DNA from: Aureococcus anophagefferens | Lineage: Eukaryota > Sar > Pelagophyceae > Pelagomonadales > Pelagomonadaceae | Direction of reading: 5' to 3' | NCBI RefSeq assembly: GCF_000186865.1 | Contig: NW_008705573.1 | Location: forward strand, 493,409-510,013 | Length of the DNA stretch: 16,605 nucleotides | Shown here: in pieces, positions 7,575-13,817 of the stretch | How positions within the stretch are numbered: the stretch's first letter is position 1 | Layout: each line of letters opens with the position of its first letter | Program-made: the position numbers and the translations under genes | Notes under the pieces: generated by a model | The model's input: the letters and a program-made list of their open reading frames with translations, nothing else | What the model was told of the DNA's origin: nothing | Databases searched by the model: none

Positions 7575-8096
7575 GGTTCTGGTTTAAAACCTAGGGAGAC
7601 CGGAGGTGAATGGGGGGCGCGGGGCGGGCGTGGGTTTGTGGCGCGGGGCAGGGGACGTGAGGTGGCGCGGAGGCGCGGGGCGGGCGTGGGTTTGTGGCGC
7701 GGGGAAGGGGACGTGAGGTGGCGCGGAAGGTTTGAGTTTTGGGGGCGTTCCGAGGCGGGCCGGGGGCGCGCCGGGGCGCGGGGCGGGGCGCGCGCGGGGT
7801 CGGGGCGGGGGCGGGCGGGGCGTCGGGCCCCGAGGCGGGCGGGGCGGCGCGCACGACTCACGAGTCGATCCGGAACACGGCGGCGTGCGGGTGCTCGAGC
7901 CGACCAACCAAAACACAGCGGCAATTCCGCTGCAGCACCTCCGTCCTTGAACCCCAAAAAGTACGTACTCGTGACGTAAAAGCGCGGATGTAGCATGGCG
8001 CTTGACACGAAGGCGGTTCGCGGCGCGTGGAACCGTGACAACGAAACAACACAGCACCAACTCCGTTGGACGCCGACACCAAACGCCGCCGCGGCG
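7575..8096. promoter_or_regulatory. Divergent intergenic region between protease and exostosin genes
   Basis: About 520 bp that must hold both promoters. The left part is a tandem duplication, the middle (7735-7860) is a very GC-rich block with no coding sense, and the right part is AT-richer. At 7960-7969 there is a perfect palindrome AGTACGTACT, followed directly by GTGACGTAAA (7971-7980), which contains a TGACGTAA core like a bZIP/CRE site. A short inverted repeat CAGCGG-CAATT-CCGCTG lies near 7915-7933. Functional assignment is a guess. Confidence 0.35.
7617..7726. repeat. 54-bp tandem duplication upstream of the protease gene
   Basis: Copies at 7617-7670 and 7673-7726, period 56 bp, one mismatch (GGGGCAGGGG against GGGGAAGGGG). 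Each contains GTGGGTTTGTGG and GGACGTGAGGTGG. The near identity points to a recent duplication. It lies 43 bp from the protease start codon, so it probably duplicates part of the 5' UTR or core promoter. Confidence 0.9.
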
Positions 8097-9448
8097 ATGC
8101 GGTGGCTCCTTCCCACACTAATAACGCTCCCGTTGGTCCAAGGCGTCTGGGACACAACACCAACCGAGGCGCGGGGCGGCTGCCCGTCGGTCTACGTCTA
8201 CGACCTGCCGCAGCTCTGGGACGTGCGCGTGCCCCTCGACGAGCTGCGCAACGTGAGCGGCAAGTTCGTCTTCGGCCGCCCCTGCGACGGCGGCATCCCC
8301 GAGGAGTTCGACACCGATCAGTGCGAAATCCCCGAACAATTTCGACGACCAATCGTGTCTTCCCCCCCAGGTACGCCATGCCGCTCATCGTACTCTGGCG
8401 CCTGCTGCGGTCGCGGCGCTGCCCGCGCGCGTTGAATCCGGAAACCGCGGACCTGTTTTTGGTGCCGACGTGGCCGGGCCGGTCGAAGCAGCCCTGGCAC
8501 CCGGTCTGCAGCCAGCGGGCCAACGCCGAGGCCATGGAAACCCTCGCGCACCTCAGTGCGACGACGGCCCACCGCCACTTCTTCCTCGTCGGCAAGGGCC
8601 ACGTGAAGCCCAACAAGTGGTGCGACGCGTGGTGGCGGGCCCCGGCGGGCCTGCTGCGGCGCGCGATGCGCTTCGCCTACTCGAGCGGCTACGCCATGGT
8701 GCCGGGCAAGAACCGCACGGGCTACGGGCCGAAGCGCCTCGACGACGACGCCGTCGCGGCGGCGATGGCCGCCGACGCCGCGAGCGACGACGGCGACTAC
8801 CCCCACCTCCACAGCGTGCCCTACGCGTCGTCCATCCACGGCACGCACCGCCGCGGCGCGCGGCCCTGGGACCGCGCCGACGGCGCGCCGTCGCGGTTCT
8901 TAGCGGCCTACGTGGGCACGCCCCACGCGGACATGCCCTTCGCCGCGGCGCGCGCGCGGCTCGCCGCAGAGTGCGCCGCGGACGGCGCCTGCGGCGGCAT
9001 GGACGTCCGCGCGGCCAAGGAGACGGTCAGGGCGGCGCCGCGCCACTTCTGCGGCCTCAACGCGTCGACGCGCGCGGCGACGTTTTGTTTGGAGCCCGGC
9101 GGCGACAGCCCCTACCGCAAGGGCTTCTACGACGCCATGCTCACGGGCTGCGTCCCCGTCGTCTTCGGCCTCTACAACGCGCGCGTCGCGCCCTGGTTCG
9201 TGCCCCGGAACGCGCTCGTCGTCGTCAACGAGACCGCGTACCTCGGCGGCGCGTTCAACGTGCTCGACCTGCTCCGCGCCGTGCCGCCCGCGCGCGTCGC
9301 CGCCATGCGCGCGGCGCTCCGCGACGGGGCCCACAGGCTCCAGTACGCCGCCGCGGACGCGCCCGGCGACGCGTTCGAGACGCTCCTCCGCGGCGCGTTC
9401 GACGCGGCCAAAAAGCGGCACCGGGACCTCGGCCTCCCCCTCGTCTGA
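8097..9448 (+). CDS. Exostosin-family (GT47) glycosyltransferase, two exons
   Basis: Exons 8097-8320 and 8371-9448 give 433 aa. The N-terminus (MRWLLPTLITLPLVQG) is a signal peptide or type II anchor; an in-frame ATG at 7995 (AGCATGG) would add a 34-residue cytosolic tail, with less GC-biased codons, and cannot be excluded. Family marks: CPSVYVYDLPQLW (about 29-41), FDTDQYAMPLIVLWRLL across the exon junction, NPETADLFLVPTW (about 97-109), LAAYVGTPH (252-260) and the donor-binding region FCLEPGGDSPYRKGFYDAML with TGCVPVVFG (313-341). GT47 enzymes transfer sugars in the Golgi to heparan-like or cell-wall glycans; the exact donor and acceptor cannot be told. Its stop lies 22 bp from the stop of the next, convergent gene. 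Confidence 0.92.
8321..8370 (+). other. 50-nt GT-AG intron in the exostosin gene
   Basis: Donor GTGCGA at 8321 and acceptor TTCCCCCCCAG ending 8370. Removing 50 nt joins two frames inside codon Q75 (CA|G) and produces FDTDQYAMPLIVLWRLL, which matches the conserved GT47 'QY-x-hydrophobic' helix before the ADLF-VP motif. The intron is AT-richer than the exons and has a pyrimidine run before the AG. No terminal inverted repeat or target duplication is visible, so it is an ordinary small intron. Confidence 0.92.
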
Positions 9449-9470
9449 CCTTGTTTCTGTGTGGATCACC

Positions 9471-10007
9471 TTAGACGACGGGGATGCCGCTCATCTGCAC
9501 CTCCGTCGCCGCGCCCTCGTCGACGGCGGGGGCCGCGTGGCCGCAGAAGGGGAGCGCGAGGAGGTACTTGACGTAGAGGCGCCAGACGTCGCCGAGGGTG
9601 ATCTCCGCCGGGTCGCTGGATTTGCTCGCGGAGCAGGCGAAGAGCCAGGCGACGGCGCCGCAGAGGAGGAACGGCGGCGCGGCCAGCGCCGCGCAGCCCG
9701 CGTCGCATCCCGCCGCGGCGTTCGGGTGGTCCCCGACGTCGGCCCTGGACACGCCGAGCGCGCCGACGCAGGTCGGGTAGGCCGGCTGGTCTTCCGGGAT
9801 GTCGGCCCACGCCTCGAAGGCGTCGTGCGCCGAGAAGACGGCGTCGTCGCGGGGCGGGATGACGACCCTGAGCTCCTCGGGCACGGGATCCGGCACGATG
9901 GCGGGGATGCCGCGGCCGTCGGGCGCCTTGGCGACGAGCGTCGCGCCGGCGGGCGTGCCCGGCGGCACGGGGATCACGACCGACGCCTGCAACTCGAGCT
10001 CGACCAT
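9471..10007 (-). CDS. Unrecognised 178-aa protein with proline/glycine beta motif and hydrophobic cysteine-rich segment
   Basis: ATG 10007 (ATCATGG) gives 178 aa; the frame is open further upstream but with UTR-like sequence. Residues about 8-51 (VVIPVPPGTPAGATLVAKAP, then DGRGIPAIVPDPVPEELRVVIP) follow the pattern 'v-x-vP-x-g-x-pG-x-l-v-x-a-pdGr' that is common in stramenopile proteins and suggests a small repeated beta unit. Residues about 108-127 (LAAPPFLLCGAVAWLFACSA) could be a membrane span, and C80, C101, C105, C116, C125 and C155 are spread around it. A second weak hydrophobic stretch is VWRLYVKYLLALPFC. No family name can be given. Divergent from the sulfotransferase gene (174 bp between starts). 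Confidence 0.65.
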   Translation of the reverse strand: MVELELQASVVIPVPPGTPAGATLVAKAPDGRGIPAIVPDPVPEELRVVIPPRDDAVFSAHDAFEAWADIPEDQPAYPTCVGALGVSRADVGDHPNAAAGCDAGCAALAAPPFLLCGAVAWLFACSASKSSDPAEITLGDVWRLYVKYLLALPFCGHAAPAVDEGAATEVQMSGIPVV

Positions 10008-10070
10008 GATCCGATCGCAGCTGGCGGCGCAGAAGCGAGTCGGGGCAGCGACGGAACGTAAACCGCACCA

Positions 10071-10191
10071 CGGACTGTAAAAGGCACCTTTACCGGGGCT
10101 GCGTGGCGTATGCGGCCCGACCTCCATCGACGATGGAGGACGGACTGTAAAAGGCAGCTCTACCGGGGACATCAATCGACGATGGAGGTGC
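10071..10191 (+). repeat. Tandem duplication covering the sulfotransferase leader and start codon
   Basis: Copy 1 is 10071-10140 and copy 2 10141-10191. Both start CGGACTGTAAAAGGCA, continue with TACCGGGG and end ATCGACGATGGAGG; copy 2 lacks about 19 bp in its middle. Copy 2 carries the chosen start codon (10182). The corresponding ATG of copy 1 (10133) opens a five-codon frame, Met-Glu-Asp-Gly-Leu-stop (10133-10150). Confidence 0.85.
10133..10150 (+). promoter_or_regulatory. Candidate five-codon upstream ORF in the sulfotransferase leader
   Basis: ATG GAG GAC GGA CTG TAA, in the same strong context as the main start (TCGACGATGGAGG). It ends 31 bp before ATG 10182 and is in a different frame. 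If the mRNA starts upstream of 10133, it could lower translation of the main protein. It arose from the local duplication. Whether the transcript includes it is not known from sequence. Confidence 0.4.
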
Positions 10192-11651
10192 CCTGGGCCG
10201 TGCTCGCCGTCGCGCTGGGCTGCGGCGTCGTCGCCTTCTTCTTCCAGCTCTGGCTCGAGAGCGCCCTCGAGCGCCTCACGGAGGCCCAGCGGACGCGCGT
10301 GCGGTCCCTCGCGGCGACGACCTTCATCTTCGCCGTCGTCGCCGTGCGCATCTACCGCGACTACGCGCTCGCGCACGCGCACCGCGGCCACAACGTCGAC
10401 GACGACGCCTGCTGCGACGACGACGGCGACGGCTACGCGCGCTACCGCCGCTACAACCTCTCGGACGCGCGGAAGCGCGGCATCAAGGACGACTTCATGG
10501 CGCGGTCCTGGATGCTGCGGCACAACAAGCCCATGCGCGGCGACGACTGGGTCATCGAGAACTGCACCTACGGCAACTCCGTGCGGCGCGGCGCGTACCG
10601 ATCGTTCGCGGCCGCGGAGAGGCCCGCGCCCGCGCCCAAGAAGCGGCGAAAGCGCGTCGCCGCGCCGGTGATCAACTTCGTGCACGTCGGCAAGGCCGGC
10701 GGCGGCACGGTCGTGCGCTTCCTGGAGGACAACGGCCTGAGCTTCAACCACTTCCACGCGCGCGCGCGGCGCCGTCCGAAAAAACGCGCGCGACGCCGAC
10801 GGCCCCGCAGGTGCCGGACCGGCCCGGCCCGTCGACGCCGGGCCACCACTACTTGATCACCGTGCGCGACCCCGTGGCGCGCACGATCAGCGCCTTCAAC
10901 TGGCGCCACCCCTGCGGCGGCGGCGGCGGCCACAACCTCGGCGATCGCACGAAGCACTCCATGGACCGCTGGGAGCTCAAGTTCTACACGTGCTTCGAGA
11001 CCGTCGACGCCTTCGCGGCGGCCCTGGATCCCGGCCGGAACGACACCTGCGGCGAGCTCGCGACGCAGGTCTTCGCGCCGGAGCGGCCGGGCCACATCTC
11101 CCACGGCCTCGCGTTCTACCCTGTGTGGAAATCAAATCTTCAACACGACTTCAATGTGCTCGTATGCGACCGTTTCGACGCAATCTCTTCGACTGTGCTT
11201 CGAGAACTCGACGAGAGCAATCGATTCGTCCAAAAATCAGCCGAATCGACTTCGATTTGACCGAGCTAGAGAACTTCAAAGTTTGGCCCCGACGTCCCAG
11301 CTCACTGGTTGATTTCCACACAGGTTCTACCTCGCGGACGTCGGCGCGGCGCTGCGGGACCTGGCGCGCACGTCTGTGTACCTCATCCGCCAGGAGAGCC
11401 TGCAGGCGGACGTCGACGGCGTCGCGGCCTGGCTGAAGGTCGACCCGGAACTGCTGAACACGACGCTGCCCCACGCGCACACGGGCTACCCCCGCGAGGG
11501 CGACGCGGCGCTGGCGCCGGCGCATCGCGCCTTCCTGGAGGCGTACCTCGACGACGAGGTCGCGTACCTCGCGGCGCTGGAGAACCACGCGGCCAACGGC
11601 CGGGGGCCCAAGGCCGTCAAGCGGCGCGCGGGCTTACCGGGGGGCGGGTAA
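10182..11651 (+). CDS. Membrane-anchored PAPS-dependent sulfotransferase, three exons
   Basis: Proposed exons 10182-10763, 10811-11112 and 11324-11651 give 403 aa. N-terminal hydrophobic segments are at about 5-25 and 43-58, as in type II or polytopic Golgi enzymes. The 5'-phosphosulfate-binding loop is INFVHVGKAGGGTVVRF (164-180); the 3'-phosphate-binding motif is TVRDPVARTISAFNW (211-225). After it come an Asn/Cys-containing mid region, then HGLAFYLADVGAALRDL and YLIRQESLQADVDG near the third exon. These are features of the carbohydrate-type sulfotransferase family. Acceptor unknown; a cell-surface glycan is likely. The junction of exons 2 and 3 is an introner and is firm; the first junction is uncertain. 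An in-frame ATG at 10110 in poor context would add 24 residues. Its stop lies 41 bp from the stop of the convergent TPR gene. Confidence 0.85.
10764..10810 (+). other. Candidate small intron with uncertain (GC) donor in the sulfotransferase gene
   Basis: Coding leaves one frame after FNHFHAR and resumes in another at VPDRPGPSTPGHHYLITVRD. The acceptor GGCCCCGCAG ending 10810 is plausible. The only nearby GT donor (10774) gives a 37-nt intron with the wrong phase. A GC donor at 10764 (47 nt) or 10758 (53 nt) gives the right frame. A one-base sequence error plus the GT donor is the alternative. The two segments clearly belong to one protein because the phosphosulfate-binding loop and the 3'-phosphate motif are on different sides. 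Confidence 0.5.
11113..11331 (+). mobile_element. Introner element (intron-forming MITE-like transposon) in the sulfotransferase gene
   Basis: Perfect 8-bp target duplication GTTCTACC at 11113-11120 and 11324-11331. Perfect 15-bp terminal inverted repeats: CTGTGTGGAAATCAA at 11121-11135 and TTGATTTCCACACAG at 11309-11323. The 203-bp element between the duplications is AT-rich compared with the exons. The spliced intron is 11113-11323 (211 nt): the donor GT is the first two bases of the left duplication and the acceptor is the CAG at the element end. Splicing gives HGLAFYLADVG in one frame, exactly the pre-insertion coding sequence. It encodes no transposase, so it is non-autonomous. It shares a perfect 20-bp core (11226-11245) with the element in the TPR gene. 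Confidence 0.97.
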
Positions 11652-11724
11652 TCTACAACAGGTCGTCCTCGTCCATGGGCGAGTCGGGTAATCTACAGCA
11701 GGTCGTCCTCGTCCATGGGCGAGT
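11645..11724. repeat. 40-bp tandem duplication spanning two convergent gene ends
   Basis: Copies 11645-11684 and 11685-11724, one mismatch (CTACAACAGG against CTACAGCAGG). Copy 1 contains the sulfotransferase stop TAA (11649-11651). Copy 2 contains, on the minus strand, the TPR stop (11693-11695) and encodes its last residues (DSPMDEDDLL). Copy 1 keeps a second, untranslated version of that same C-terminal coding sequence and stop. Before the duplication the two stop codons would have been about one base apart. Confidence 0.92.
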
Positions 11725-13113
11725 CGGGCCGCGACTGGGGCGCCTCGGGCGCCTCGACCTCGAAGTCGCGCACGCCGGGCGACTCGGGCTCCTCGAGCTC
11801 GAGCTTGCTGTCGTCGAGGCGGCTGGCCTCGAGGCAGCCCGCCCACTCGGCCGCGGTCTCCGGGTGGAGCGCGGCGCCGACGTGCGCGGCGCGCCGCAGG
11901 TGGAGGCCCGCGCCGGCGTCGTCGCCCGACGCCGCGCAGCAGGCGCCGAGGTTCATGAGCGTCGCGAGGACCGTAAAGTGGTCCGGGCCGTGCCACTTCT
12001 CGAAGCCCGCGAGCGCGCGCGCCATGTGCCTCTGCGCCGCGGCGTGGTCGCCGAGCGCGGCGCAGGCGTTGCCCAGGTTCGCGAGCGTCGTCGCGATCTC
12101 CGGGTGGTCTTTGTCGTGTTCGAAGCGCGCGCGCTTGATGCGGAGCGCGTGCAGGAGCAGCGCCTTCTTCTGCTCGAATTCGCCGAGCGCGCCGCGCGCG
12201 TTGGCGAGGTTCGTCAGCGCGACGGCGAGCGCCAGGTCGTGGCCCCCGCCGTCGCCCCGGTCCGTCGCGTTCCAGTGGTCCGGGTCGCCGCAGGCGCCGA
12301 AGACGTCGACGGCCATCTCGAGCGCGGCCGCGGCCGCCGCGGCGTCGCCCCGCTGGAAGCAGGCGACGCCCAGCGCCGCCAGGGCGTGGGCGTGCTCGCG
12401 CCGGCCGGAGGGGCCCATGTCCCCCGGCAGCGCCTCGAAGACGGCGAGCGCCTCCTCCGCGAAGCGCTGGGCCATCGCCGGCGCGTCGAGGCGCCCCCAC
12501 GCCTGGGCAGCACGAGCGTGATTCAACGTCGCTTCAACGTGAGTGTTCCGCGCGCGCGCGTCACGAGAAAAACATCCACGCGTCGAGACCGTTCCGAGAG
12601 ATGATCGCTCGTCCAAAAATCAGCCGAAACGAGTGGAAACTGGCCGAGATCGGAGCCTTTGAAGTTGGGCATCTCGCTCTCTCGTGCCGCCCTGCCCCGC
12701 GCGCGCGCGAGGTCCCCGAGGGTCCCCGCGACCTCGAAGGGCTCGCGCCGCGCCTCGAAGATGGCGTGGGCCCGCTCCAGGCTCTCGACGGCGCCGCGGA
12801 AGTCGCCCGCGGCGTCGCGCGCGCGCGCGTCGTCGCGCAGCGCGGCCGCGAGGGGCAGCCCGTCCGGGCCCCCGGCCGCGCGGGCGGCGGCGAGCGCCGC
12901 GTCGCAGCTCAGGCGCATGACCCGGGCCGCGGCGACGCCCGCGGGCACCGGCGGGGGCGGCCGGTTCTCCGGCAGCGCCGCCGCGTAGGCGGCGGCGGCG
13001 TCCTCGAGGCCCAGGGTGTCCAGGTGGCGGCCCAGGTCCGGCGCCCAGGCGCGCACGACGTCCTCGAGGGGCGGCGGGGCGGCGGCGGCGAGCTCCGGCC
13101 GCCGATGCGCCAT
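11693..13113 (-). CDS. Kinesin-light-chain-type TPR protein, two exons
   Basis: Exons 13113-12703 and 12502-11693 give 406 aa. Start ATG 13113 has the context GCCATGG; the open frame upstream to 13353 has UTR-like composition. TPR helices begin near residue 92 (RDDARARDAAGDFRGAVESL, then ERAHAIFEAR). The next pair spans the exon junction (LGDLAR then AWGRLDAPAMAQRFAEEALA). Later units are HALAALGVACFQRGDAAAAA, ALTNLANARGALGEFEQKKA, IATTLANLGNACAALGDHAAA and LATLMNLGACCAASGDDAGA, with the roughly 42-residue spacing and HPEIA-type linkers of KLC/NPHP3-like repeats. The last about 40 residues are acidic (KLELEEPESPG, DEDDLL). Such proteins are protein-binding scaffolds; no enzyme domain is seen and the partner is unknown. 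The intron is an introner element. Confidence 0.88.
12495..12702 (-). mobile_element. Introner element in the TPR gene, spliced in opposite orientation to the sulfotransferase copy
   Basis: Plus-strand view: target duplication CCCCACGC (12495-12502) and CCCCGCGC (12695-12702), 7 of 8 matching. Inverted ends are CTGGGCAGCACGAG (12503-12516) and CTCGTGCCGCCCTG (12681-12694), 12 of 14 matching. The element is 192 bp. On the coding (minus) strand the intron is 12702 to 12503, 200 nt, with donor GC as the first two bases of the 5' duplication (GCGCGGGG) and acceptor CCCAG at the element end, next to the 3' duplication (GCGTGGGG). Length and phase join the two frames exactly, giving LGDLARAWGRLDAPAMAQ, a good TPR helix. 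The core 12609-12628 (TCGTCCAAAAATCAGCCGAA) is identical to 11226-11245, and similarity continues on both sides. Confidence 0.93.
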
Positions 13114-13817
13114 GGCACCGCTGCCCCGCGCCGACGAGGCAAGGGGCCAAGGCCGATCCAGGGAGTTCACAGTCGGAGTTCTCCGTCGGCGTCTGTCATC
13201 TCGCGAAGCAACGGAAGGGCATCCTGCAACAAGCGTGACGGGCAGGGCTCGATTGGCTCCAGGATTCGTTTCTGCCAGATGGCCTAATTTGAACGCGCGA
13301 TCTCCCAACGAATGGCGGGCGGCGATTCTTGAACTCGACGGGTAAACGCCCAAAAACTGTCAAAGGTGAAAGGTGCGGAAGATGATGCCGCGCGGCGCGC
13401 GCGCGCGCCCCGCGCGCGAGCCGGCGCTCCGGCCGGCGGAGTTTCGGGCCCGGGCGACCGCGGCCCGCACATCCCCGGCCGGCCGCGCGCCCGCGGCCCG
13501 GCGGCCGGGCGGGGCGCCGGCGGGCGGCGCCTTAAGCGGCGCCGAGCCCCCCGGGCCGACGGTGAAGTGAGCGAAAGCTGAAGATATTGTGACATGTAGC
13601 CAAAACGAACCCAGCGCGGCGGCGGCCGTGGAGCGGGCCGTGGATAGCGGCGGAGGAAATCCTGCTTCTCTGGCATCGGTGGCCGGCGACCTCGCATCGG
13701 CGCATCCGCTGCCCGGCCGCGGCGCGACGCCCGAGTCGCGCTCCCGGCGCGCGCGCCTCGACCAAAAGGCTGCCCACCGCTGAGCCGCCCGGGAGGCGCG
13801 CTGAGCCCTCGGCGACG
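13114..13817. other. Divergent intergenic region without a supportable gene
   Basis: About 700 bp between the TPR start (minus) and the nucleotidyltransferase start (plus). 13150-13370 is of moderate GC with stop codons in all plausible frames or UTR-like codons. 13385-13565 is an extremely GC-rich block with overlapping palindromes (for example GGCGCCTTAAGCGGCGCC near 13526-13543). 13570-13620 is AT-richer and may be near the plus-strand transcription start. No tRNA, known motif or introner core was seen. Confidence 0.45.

Noticed and set aside
7735..7860. Small Arg/Gly or Pro/Ala-rich proteins in the GC-rich promoter block
   Set aside because: Open in several frames on both strands, low complexity, no start context; a composition artefact.
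8321..8370. The exostosin intron as another introner
   Set aside because: The acceptor end (CCCCCCCAG) has no matching inverted donor end, and the flanks GTGCGAAA and GTACGCCA are not a convincing duplication.
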